Assembly (NCBI GenBank): GCA_921293015.1
Contig: OV121096.1
Location: 6,948,285-7,012,284, forward strand
DNA from: Phorcus lineatus
Taxonomy: Eukaryota; Mollusca; Gastropoda; Trochida; Trochidae
Length of the DNA: 64,000 bases
Direction of reading: 5' to 3'
The first letter of the stretch is position 1. Each line of letters starts with the position of its first letter. Positions 48,540-59,902 of the stretch are shown piece after piece. The notes below the pieces were generated by a model. That model was not told the origin of the DNA, ran no database searches, and worked only from the letters and a program-made list of their open reading frames with translations. The position numbers and the translations under genes were made by a program.

Positions 48540-49745
48540 CTAGAATGGTATTCTATATGCAGTAGTGTCAAATACACAGTGTATGAACTAAAGTTGTTCT
48601 CGTTGATGATGAAATAATACTAAATGCAATAGTGTCAAATACACTGTGCAGGAACTAAAGTTGTTCTATGTGATGATAATATACTATATATAGTAGTGTC
48701 AAATACACCGTGTAGAAACTACTAAAGTTGTTCTCGGAGATGGTGAAATAATACTCTATGCATTAATGTCAAATACACAGTGTGTGAACAAAAGTTGTTC
48801 TCGGTGATGATAAAATAATACTATATGCAATAGTGTCAAATACACAGTGCAGGAACTAAAGTTGCTCTCCGAGATGATGATATACTATATATAATAGTGT
48901 CAAATACACCGTGTAGAAACTAATAAAGTTGTTCTCGGTGATGATGAAATAATGCTATATGCAATAGTGTCAAATACACAGTGTAGGAACTAAAGTTGCT
49001 CTCCGAGATGATGATATACGAAATGTAATAGTGTCAAATACATTGTGTAGAGACTAACGTTGTTCGATTATGATGAAATAAAACTATAACAAAAATGTCA
49101 AATACACAGTGTATGAACTAAAGTTGTTCTCTGCGAAGATGAAATAATACTATATGTAATAGTGTCAAATACACAGTGTAGGAACTAAAGTTGTTCTCTG
49201 TGATAATACTAAACTATATGTAATAGCGTCAAATACACAGTGTAGGAACTAAAGTTGCTCTCTGTGATAATAATAAACTATATGTTATAGCGTCAAATAC
49301 ACAGTGTAGGAACTAAAGTTGTTCTCTGTGATAATTATAAACTATATGCAATAGTGTCAAATACACAGTGTAGGAACTAAAGTTGCTCTCTGTGATAATA
49401 ATATACTATATGTAATAGCGTCAAATACACAGTGTAGGAACTTAAGTTTTCTCTGTGATAATGATAAACTATATGCAATAGCGTCTAATACTCCGTGTAG
49501 GAACTAAAGTTGCTCTCCGTGATGAAAATATACTATATGCAATAGCGTCTAATACACAGTGTAGGAGCCAAAGTTGTTTTCTGCGATGATGAAAGAATAC
49601 TAAATGCAATAGTGTCAAATATATTGTGTAGGAGCTAAAGTTGTTCTCTGTGATAATAATATACTATATGCAATAGTGCCAAATACACCGTGAAGAAACT
49701 AAAGTTGCTCTCTGTGATGCTAATATCATATTTGCAATAGTGTGA
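48540..49745. repeat. minisatellite (about 61-67 bp x 19)
   Basis: About 19 tandem copies marked by GTGTCAAATACACAGTGTAG followed by GAACTAAAGTTG. Spacing shrinks from about 64-68 bp in the left part to about 63-65 bp in the right part. Variants (AATAGCGTC, GATGATGAAATAA) cluster in adjacent units, indicating local unit duplication. Confidence 0.93.
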
Positions 49746-51076
49746 AATTCAGTCCAAAATGTATTGTTGATTACCGATGTAATCTTTATACATGTAGTTT
49801 CTATATCATCAAGGATTCTTTCGTCAAGCCAAAAAGTTTAAGAAAACGTTGTAACAGTCGTAGAAAAAATATAAGTACAAAGATAAATCCATAAGCTATC
49901 GATATCTATCAATATGCATATAAAGGTCTAATCGTATCCCTTGCAAATATGATACAAAAAATGTATGTTTGAGTATGTCAATGAATTTGCTATTTGCATA
50001 TACAAACCATGAATTGATATCAGCAAAGGTATATGTTCACGGAAATACTCTCAAATATTTCATTATATTTTTCTCATTTTTATTTTGTTATTTGTTTTTA
50101 TTTATTTTGTTATTTGTAATTATAAACATAACAGAAACTTTGTTACAGCATAATTACAGTCTCATTCGTACTTACATAATTAATATACTGTCAAAACAAG
50201 TATCAGCTAGCTTTTTAAAACTCTATTTCATGCACCGAGCTATCTAAATTCAAATCTAGATCATAACATCAGGGGACACGATTGACATGAACACCTTAGT
50301 ATATGAAGCGTCGCTGCGCACTACAATGTATGCAGGTAAATATGTCAAGCGGACGTCTTCCGTCTAGTTCAGAAAAAAATAGGGAAAATCCGTATTGCCA
50401 AGGTCGTCCCTTTCATGTCATTAACCCCTTGTACTCCAACGCTCTCCAGTTCCTAATCATTTCATCTACCAATACGCACCCCTCATGATTTACCGTTTCT
50501 ACATATAGCCACTCAGAATGTCGGATGACCCAATCGATCCCATTTCAAAACTTACCTCCCTTTATCATTTTTTCATGAGTCTGCTATCCAGTATCAAGCC
50601 AAGAGAATTTATGTATATCAAAATCTTTCAAATTTGGGATTTATTTTCTCAGAGGACTTTGGATTTTTTCTCAAACACATGCATATATGAACTTAAGGAA
50701 AGGTAACTTCCTACATAGGTTCTTTTGAAATAATTTCAATAAAGATAATGAACAAATTTAAAGTTAATAGAAAAGTAGCTGCAAAATGACAAATTCTCTT
50801 GAGAATAAAAAAAAGCATTCTTACGAACAGGCAGCAATTGTCTTAAACATGTAGCCATTGTCACTGTTGTCTCGAGGGACTGTAGATGAGCCAGAAGCTT
50901 AGAATAATTTAAAACATCAAAAATGTTACATCTTGATTTCTTGAATAGAAAGAAGTAGAAGTTATACATATAAGAATATAAGAAGTAGAAGAAAATAAAT
51001 TAGTAGAAGAAATGATTAGTGCAGTATTAATAGAAGAACGAAGTATTAGAATAGGTAATAACAAATAGAGTCTAAA
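49746..51076. other. intergenic, nothing recognised
   Basis: AT-rich sequence with short open frames of no recognisable content. Confidence 0.5.
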
Positions 51077-51206
51077 ATAGTGGTATTAGTAGTAGTGGTA
51101 GTAATAGAAGTAGTAGCAGCAGTAGTAGTAATAGCAGTAGTGGTACTAGTAGTTGTAGTAATAGTAGTAGAAACAGTAATAGTAGTAGTAGTAGTAGTAG
51201 TAGTAA

Positions 51207-51244
<38 letters not shown>

Positions 51245-51290
51245 ACAGCAGCATTAGTAATAGTAGCAGTAATAGTAAAAAGTAGTAGTA
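51077..51290. repeat. (AGT)n trinucleotide repeat
   Basis: About 210 bp of imperfect AGT/AGC repeats, giving artefactual poly-V, poly-L and poly-T frames. Confidence 0.95.
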
Positions 51291-53199
51291 GTTTTTGACA
51301 GAAGGAGTTGTCTTTATGTACATATAGTTTGGTTAACATATCAAACTTTATTAAAGGGAGGCAACTCCTTGTTTAATATTTCACAACATTCAGATCAGCA
51401 ATGACTTTTACACTTTCATACTTACCTAGATGTCATGCCATGAAACAGACTTAAATCCTAACTCATATCTGATGGATAGTTTTTGATGGAGCTAGCAAAT
51501 TTAACTATTACACAAGCTTACTAAGATTTCATCAATTCAATGAAGTTCGCATTGACATCATCTTGCACAAGTGACATGGTTGGTTTGTCAATGACTGTAC
51601 ACCGTTAAAATTGTGGACGAGGAACGAAGTCTTTTTTCACGTTTTCCTTCGTATCATTATTCTCTACGTGAGCATTACAGCTAAATCTTTGTATATAGGG
51701 CTGATCCGGTTCATAGACTCGGGTAATATCACCTTATCTCACTCAAGTTACTTTTGAAGCTTCCCTCTATGCTATGTAAAGTCGCAGAGGGTTGTCAAGA
51801 AAGAAAACACATCGTGAATGGAGCATCGACAATGCACGGTTTTGCAACACTGCCGAAGTAGCATTGCAAATAACATATCTGACGATTTAGGTAATTTTGG
51901 ATCATATAGTCATTTGTTACCAGAATATACAGCTGGATAATTTGAAGAGAAACCTTTTGCTTTACGTTTTGTTATAAACAAACTGTAGAAAGATTAGGAC
52001 GTATATTATGAGTAGGTGAATTAAAAGGCATTAAAATTTACATTTGCAAAGAAACTGGAAATTTTTTAAATGTACTTAAAACATCAACAAAAACGTTCCT
52101 TTTCATACATAACATTTTTCAACATTACCTTATTGGTTCGTTGATGTATCACGTGTATTCATGGTGTATGGATTAAATGTCCATTAACTCAAATAGATAT
52201 AAACATACATGAACAGGTGTTTTAATTTTCATCTTCCTCTAAATGTGTGTTTATGGTTACTGTGTCCTTGTTTACTGTCCATATAAATCGTTAATTAGAA
52301 TACCTTTTAGTGTATTGTTTTATTTCATTATAATTAAAAAAAAGTGTACTCTTGTTTGTCATATATTTACTATTTTGACATTTCTATAACCGTTGTGTAT
52401 ATGTGCATATGTAAATTTGAGAACAATGTCAACCACATATCTTGACGTATCTAAAAAAAATTATGATTTATGTTCAGTTCAGGCAGGGGTAAAAATTTTA
52501 AACATGCTATGTTTGTACTTCCTTCCAAGTAGAACTGATAACACCTTGAGTTACAATGGCGTTATAAAAGAACACTTTGCTATTCATAAAATAAATAAAA
52601 CACTATATATTTAGGAAAAAAGGCCTAAAGGATATCACAAAAATCAGTTGTCTGCAGCAAATAAACAGTTTACAGCCGCTTCGATCTCCCTGTTTACGAC
52701 AACAGCTGCATACCAAGAATTTCTTCACTTACTTGCCTACTTGCAAAAAGCATGTGTATTTTTTTATATTGAATAAGCCATCATAGCATAGTGAAATCAT
52801 GTTTCACAATAATCTAATTTTACATCACGCAGTTTTCTGTGAAAGTTTTGGTAGCTCGTTGGAGTGACTATGAGATTTCTAAAGTCTCTAAATTCTTCTA
52901 GATAATCTCAATTTGTTTTTTCCCTTGTTAAACCTCTTCCAATTGATCAGCAAAATCAAGCATTATTCATGTAAATAAGTTTTTACTCGTTCATTAGACG
53001 TAAGATACATTTGTTTTATAAAGGTGATAGAAAAATTTTCTTCCAAAATTTAGAAAATCAAAATTTTTATGTCAGTCCCCATATGCATATAAATACTTTT
53101 TCTTGCCTATTTTTAAAAGATTCCCTGAAAATCTAATATTGGATGAATTATCATGTTACACATGAAACAAGGGAGGTCTATTGTAAGATATTTATCTTC
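51291..53199. other. intergenic, nothing recognised
   Basis: AT-rich sequence. No exon, RNA gene or transposon terminus was identified before the LINE tail. Confidence 0.5.
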
Positions 53200-53724
53200 A
53201 AACAAGGTGTGATAAAAACCATTTGTCAAGTAAATGTTTTTACTATTCACAATTTATACACGACTTATTCAAAGAAACCTACTTGTCATGTATTGATAAA
53301 AGAAAATTTAGGCGATCTCTAGCACGCTTTCGATGCTCTTCACACGATTTATTAATCGAAACTGGTAGATATAGAAATGTTAAAAAGGAAGACCGAATAT
53401 GTACACTTTGTACTTTAAATGAAATAGAAGACGAATACCATTTTTTTTTATTTGTCCAGTATATAATGCATTACGATGTAAGAATATTAAACAGTACTAC
53501 TATGTCCATCCAAGTATTATAAAATTCTGTAATCTAATGAACAGTAAAAATCAAATTACACTACAAAATCTGGCTATGTACATCTACAATGCAATGAAGT
53601 ACAGAACATATGTCATATCACTAAAGTGTTAACTTATGTAAATCCCAACTACTTCTGTATATGTACTATAGGCCTGAGGCCTCTTCAGTGCCGAAATAAA
53701 GATTTCAAGATTTCAAGTGCAAAT
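53200..53724 (+). mobile_element. 5'-truncated LINE tail
   Basis: Encodes the C-terminal end of a non-LTR retrotransposon polyprotein: KFRRSLARFRCSSHDLLIET, GRYRNVKKEDRICTLC, EIEDEYHF, then after a frameshift in the T-run near 53455 PVYNALRCK up to a stop near 53631. The 3' untranslated region ends GCCGAAATAAAGATTTCAAG with a repeated GATTTCAA tail, typical of target-primed insertion. Reverse transcriptase and endonuclease domains are missing, so the copy is dead on arrival. Confidence 0.8.
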
Positions 53725-53773
53725 GAGGTAATCCAAATGACGTCCAAACTAAGTCCAAGTCACATGATATTTC

Positions 53774-54247
53774 GCAAGATAACAGGTAGGTTGACAAACT
53801 TTCGATATGCAGCTGTGAAGTGATGTACATGTTCTACCTAAAATAAGTCAACTTCCACTATATCAGTATAAGATAACAGGTAGGTTGACAAACTTTCGAT
53901 ATGCAGCTGTGAAGTGATGTACATGTTCTACCTAAAATAAGTCAACTATCACTATATCAGTATAAGATAACAGGTAGGCTCACAAACTTTCGATATGCAG
54001 CTGTGAAGTGGTGTACATGTTCTACCTAAAATAAGTCAACTATCACTATATCAGTATAAGATAACAGGTAGGTTGACAAACTTTCGATATGCAGCTGTGA
54101 AGTGATGTACATGTTCTACCTAAAATAAGTCAACTTCCACTATATCAGTATAAGATAACAGGTAGGTTGACAAACTTTCGATATGCAGCTGTGAAGTGGT
54201 GTACATGTTCTGCGTAAAATAAGTCAACTTCCACTATATCAGCATAA
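53774..54247. repeat. 94-bp tandem repeat x 5
   Basis: Five near-identical copies beginning AAGATAACAGGTAGGTTGAC and ending TATATCAGTAT. Few substitutions separate them (GGTTG/GGCTC, GTGATG/GTGGTG). The array starts about 50 bp after the LINE tail. Confidence 0.95.
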
Positions 54248-56029
54248 GATAATAGAACAAATAACATACTTAAACTACTCGATTATTCGATTATTACTCG
54301 AAAATCACTCGATTATTTCAACATTAGATGAACGTTGTAGCTTTGTACAGATGCATAGAAAATTAAGTTTTAAATAATAAAGATGCACAGCTTCAATGAT
54401 CTGTAACGTTATTGACTAAGCTTTGTACAACTGTAATCAAGTTGAATAAAGTTTGGTTTTAAAGTTATTTGAAAATTACAAGTGATGTGAAAACTTTATG
54501 TAGCACTCTTGTTTAGTTTTTGTGCTGATGATGATAAGTAAATTCAGATAATCGGGTGAAAAAATGATAATCCATTTAATACATGCAAATAACCTCAGTG
54601 AATTGGTTGTATATGTTGTCACAATCTGTGCGGTATGTAACGTTAAAATATTCACTTCAGAAGTTATGTTTGAGACTATTTTGATAGTTGAATCACGAAA
54701 CGAATTCACCGTTTAAATTTAGAAACTTATTGACATTTTCCTACAGGTAATTCACGACTTCTTGTTATCATACAGATCAGACACGTAGATCAAATATTTT
54801 CCTTAATAAGTAGATTGCACGGGTCCACCCATAAATCCTGATTGGAAATTTATTACTTCCACTTTACTGTAAAAAGTATTTTAAGCTCTTAAATAAATCC
54901 TGGTATTTTGGTTTACTTTTATCCGTCAGTTGTTCGAACTAGACTGCACTGAAAAGGCCAAAGTTATGCAAAGGTATACGTAGTTGATAGTCTTTGGCAA
55001 TTACCCTGATCGAAAAGGTATAATTATCAATTAAATTTGATGCAATTTTCAATATATTGCAATTAAAAATACATAAGAAAAGGATAAAATATATAATGTA
55101 TAAAAGGCATAAAAAAAAGTAATTACATGTAAATTCAACAAGAAAACGGAATTTTGTTTAGTTGTTTTCACCTTCTTACTTTAATCAGTACATCTGTAGC
55201 TTAACTTTTGTTGCGACAAACGATTTATAGGTAGAAATCAGAGTTATATATAAACCCAGATGAAGTGAACACAGAAACGAACATCCTTTACGTGGTAAAT
55301 GAAAAGGATACGACAAAACTTTATAAACTCCCAGGTAAAAGAAGGGTTTCACTTTTATTTTTTTCATGAAATATTAAGTGGGCTTGTACGGGTTTGATCC
55401 TAGCAGAAGATGATAGTATTACTGCATCGTTTCCTCTACACGAACGCATCGAACGCAGCCACTGGAATTGTGCATTCACAAACACGTGCAAAACGTGTTT
55501 TAAGGCATGACTTGTGATACACGTGTAGCAATAGTGCATATATACCCTTGTTGGAAAGAGCAGATATTCAGTTACATAAAGAACACCAAAAGTATGCCAA
55601 GACTTACGCAAACGCAACGTGAACAAGCGATCGGTATGTCTACGATTGGGGCTTCCCAACGTCAAAAGGCATACATTTGTGTATTTTTTTAAACTGACCC
55701 CCTGTCTCTTTCCTTGTGGATTAGGGCAAATTAAATGCCATTATTTGGATGCTTTTAAAGAGAATATTGGCAAATGATTTCTGTTTATAAACAAATCTTT
55801 AGAATTCTCTTATCGGCGTTTGTTGTTATTTTATAGACTCGAAAAATGAGTGAAACATTTATTTTGCCTGGTAGTTTATAATGATAATATTATCGTAGTT
55901 TATACGCCTTTTGTCAAAAGCTCTTTAAACATTGACTGTTCATTTCTCGGTCAAAATGGCTAGAACACATAAGCAGTCTGATTAAAATTGACAGTGTTCC
56001 GAAGAAAAGCTTTTAAACTTGACTCAAGC
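54248..56029. other. intergenic, nothing recognised
   Basis: Contains a short run of CGATTATT/ACTCGA repeats at about 54280-54320. No gene was recognised. Confidence 0.5.
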
Positions 56030-56268
56030 GGGATTCGAACGAATTCTATTAGGGACTTTCCTCTGCACAACGGTCTGAAAGCAGCCTCGTAGCTCGCATG
56101 TTCTTACACCAGTTTAGCGCAGACAAAACCACAGTCATTAGTGGACAAATCACATCATCAGCGTTTAAAAGGATAGCGGCGAACAAGTTCAACGATACTG
56201 ATACCGAGTTACGAGGCTGCTTTCAGACCGTCGTGGAGAGGAAAGCCCCTAATATACGTTCGAATCCC
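56030..56268. repeat. inverted repeat with tRNA B-box-like ends
   Basis: Arms 56030-56096 and 56205-56268 pair over most of their length (GGGATTCGAACG...TTAGGG.CTTTCCTCT...ACGGTCTGAAAGCAGCCTCG) around a 108-bp unique loop. Each outer end reads GTTCGAATCCC outward, the consensus of a pol III B box or tRNA T loop. No full tRNA fold was obtained from either arm. Confidence 0.75.
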
Positions 56269-56559
56269 AATATAGTAAATATTTAAAACTCAATTATTTT
56301 AATTAGACTTAAGACACAAACTGAGACAGAAAACACCGCCAGCAGTGACCGTACCAACCGTATTCGATGGCTGATGTGCGGGTTCATACTAATGCGGATA
56401 GAATGATATTGCAATGCAATTTTAATGTTTTCATTATCTAAATGAAATCCATTTCTTTTAAAAACTTCTATATTGGCGTTCATTTAGCGATTGTTTTTAT
56501 TCAAATTTTTAAGGCTTTTAAATGATATTTGAACACACTCACACATTGATATATAGGAC

Positions 56560-56735
56560 ACTCTTTTTGATATATTAATATATATGTATATATAAAATAT
56601 CAATAAGAATGTCCAAACTGTATATATATATTTGAAAAAGAGTTCACAAATATATGTGTGTATATATATTTATATGTATAATGTGTGTGTCTACTGAATA
56701 TATATATATATATGTATAGGTAAAAACGGTGAAGA

Positions 56736-56784
<49 letters not shown>
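56560..56784. repeat. TA/TG-rich microsatellite region
   Basis: Interrupted TATATA and TGTGTG stretches ending in a pure (TA)n at 56738-56784. Confidence 0.9.
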
Positions 56785-56787
<3 letters not shown>

Positions 56788-58340
56788 GTATCTGTTAGTG
56801 TATAGTGTGACCATAAATACTCAAAGGATAAGCTAGGAGATCATATTTATCAGGAGGGCTAGTTTCAGATATGAAGTCATCATGATATTTCACTACGTTA
56901 TGTTTGACATTGAGTGGTGGTTAATCTGTTGTAACCTAATGCCATAACTTATAACCACTTTGCTATTATATTACATTTACCCAAAGCATTTATAACAAGA
57001 ATGTATATTCAAATGAAACTATATATCATAAAAGATACAATGGAAATATTTCGCATTTGGGTTAAGCAATTTCACAGTTTTCAAAGAAGTAATGTGTAAA
57101 TTAGATACAAAATCTTTATAGAACATAATCGTCAGTTGAATACTTAATATATTAAATATATTTCTTAAATTACCTGTGCGCTTCATGGGTATAAGGATAC
57201 ATTAACTGATACTGAAATGACCAACCCATAATAAGAATAAGAATCTGCAAATGTTCGTAAAGATGGAGGCATATCTTATTAGATGTTGGTATGTGGTACA
57301 TGTAGTCCTCGGTTGGTACTGAGGCAAGGTAAAGTACTGAACCCTTTACCGTTCACATTACTGCTGTATTATGGATCTCGATCACATACACAAGGATCGT
57401 ATACATGTACATGAACTGATCATTTTTTATATTTGCCTGCTCTAAACACGTACAAAAAGAAAGACGTCTAAATTCCTTTTTACAACATTGTGTTACAGCT
57501 CATCATGTTGGTGTGTTATATTAATACATTTGAAAACATCGACACGGCTTCGGGCAAGTATTTTCCAATCTGACTTGGTGTATTGATAATGTACTGTCAC
57601 GATTCTTTATCTGTGACATAATCACATACCACAGCGGAAAGATGGGATGATATGTGATATGGAAGGTTTAAAGTCATCAACTACATATATATAAAAGCAT
57701 ATGATCTTTAAAAGTGAACAGGAAGTTTTGTAAAGAGTTACGTTTCTTATGTAAATCTTAAACTATTCTTTCACCTTCAGGATATCTCCCTCAGATTTGC
57801 TGTATGGCCCGAGCTTTATACTTGATTAAAGAGATGCTTTATATTGTCTGTTCTTTTCTTTATAGTGTGTTATGGATCTTGCGGTTTGTGAAAAGCATTC
57901 GTTAATCCTTCATGCAGGTTTATGGGGATTATTTCGTGATACTTTTCAAATACATTCCTTCTAGCCTTGTTAGAAACTCATGTTAAATTATGTACAATAA
58001 TACATACATAGTTTTACGACATATAAAAATGCTAAGTTAAAATCTAAGTAAAAATTTCTGTTAAACACGCAACATATTCGTATGTAATTTTTAAGGTTGC
58101 TCCTTATACAATACACTGTCATATGCAGATCGTTGACATGATATACGTATACTCCGATACTTAGTAAAATAATATGGAGCAGAGGAGTCGACCCTTTGAA
58201 ATGCTAATAGGCAGACAGGATGTTGACACTTCCTATGCACATACAAATCGAGATAAAGTTGCGTTAACTTTTGAACATCGGATCAAGCAGTCAGCCTACC
58301 TTTTAAATTAAATGACCAAGTATATTTGTTGTACACAACC

Positions 58341-58428
<88 letters not shown>

Positions 58429-58949
58429 CTTAGAATCAGTCATTGGCTTTCACTATTTGACACAAATATCGTACCTCCATACATGAAGTAATATTATAAT
58501 GCCTTAAATCATTTTTAGTTTCCGCTCCGGGGCAAAAACATTAGTTTTTCAGTTTTTAGTTTTTCAAAGGATCTTTGTCGGTGATATATTGGTGTATTGA
58601 GTGTTTACTTCCATTATAACTGTGTTTATGTACATTTTAGATCAAATGTTTTTTGTTTATCTGCATTACCTGTTTTCGTACCTGTATATCAAGTTCAAAG
58701 CCTCTTTAGAAGCCTCTTTCATCTGTGTTTTTATTATCTGATCATCTCACAATCTGCTCAATAGCATATATGTTTTATCATTCCGATACACAAGTACATG
58801 TGAAAGTTAGATAGCTAACTGTGAAGACAATTTAAATTGAAATCTATATATAGCTACTGTCGGTTCACAACAAAGATATGTCAGTTTCATTGAAAGACAT
58901 CCAAATAGTTTGACACTGACAAGTGTCTACTCACAAATAAAATAACATG
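56785..58949. other. intergenic, downstream of the ETS gene
   Basis: AT-rich sequence with (TA)n at 58340-58422. No gene was recognised. It separates the ETS gene 3' end from the repeat-rich interval. Confidence 0.5.
58340..58422. repeat. (TA)n microsatellite
   Basis: About 80 bp of TA repeats with one G interruption. Confidence 0.95.
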
Positions 58950-59673
58950 CGTTTTTCATTGCACAAATACATTTATTCAAGTATACAAAGTCAACAATAT
59001 ACATGATTATGAATAAGCACTCAAAGTCATGATTAATATTGATTATATATCCCATACCCATCGCTTATGTTTTTTCAGGAATATGTGGAATGTAACAAGC
59101 AACTCAAATCTAATCAAGCAAATTCACAGCACCTAGTACAAAATCCCTAATAGGGATACTTTTATATAACCCACTGGGTTATAAATTGTTTTCTCCCATC
59201 CTAGCATATGAGCCTTCCACTTTCTGCCTGTTTTTTTCTTTTGCAAAGAAATAAAGAATTGTCAACAATAGTCTTTGGAATGTTTTTGCTGATGATTGAG
59301 GTGGTGTTCTTTGTAAGACGGAATAGCAAATAGCAGTACACCGTGGTTGAAATTCCTTCTTTCCACTTGTGTTGATGGTGAATTCAGGCATCATATAGCA
59401 CAGAATAATTAGAGAAATATAGCCATAACTCGGCGTATTTTACATCATAAGTCAGTCAATATATCACAGATATGCAGTCTTTCTTCAAAGACAAATTGTC
59501 AGTTTTTTTTCATTCTCCACACTTCCTCATTTGAAGCATCATGGAAACTTTGGCACATTGGAATGACCCCCGACCGTGACGACATGACCTTTGGTGGCCT
59601 TGGCGCCGTGACCTTGGTAGGCGTTTAGCACTCTTCATACGGACCAGCCGATATTCGTGGTTCATTGTCCAGT
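58950..59673 (-). other. 3' untranslated exon of the ETS gene
   Basis: After the stop codon (59905-59903) the transcript reads to AATAAG|GTGAGG (exon end 59883). A matching acceptor CACTTCCAG precedes 59673, so the last intron probably lies within the 3' UTR. A polyadenylation signal AATAAA (58977-58972, minus strand) followed by TG-rich sequence suggests an end near 58950. The UTR contains repeated AAGGTCA half-sites (about 59585-59630), possibly by chance. Confidence 0.5.
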
Positions 59674-59902
59674 CTGGAAGTGAAAGAGCAAATCATAAGT
59701 ATGCGTCTACATAAACAAAATCAAATATATCATACATAGAATATATTAAAAATATATGAGTCTTTTGTTTGTTTTGAAAAACATATTTGGTATTGTTATA
59801 AGATATTATTATAAGATATAATTGCGTAAAGTCTGACACTCATTTTTATCATTATTTATCATGATATTAAATATTTCCTCACCTTATTATTTCTATGACT
59901 GT

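Noticed and set aside
51046..51339. Open frames rich in T, L or V
   Set aside because: Artefacts of the AGT trinucleotide repeat. The same applies to S-L and R-E frames over 15216-15647.
53680..53724. Hammerhead-like CCTGAGGCCTCTTCAG...GCCGAAAT
   Set aside because: The core needs CTGANGA but reads CTGAGGC, so the invariant bases are absent. It is the LINE 3' end.
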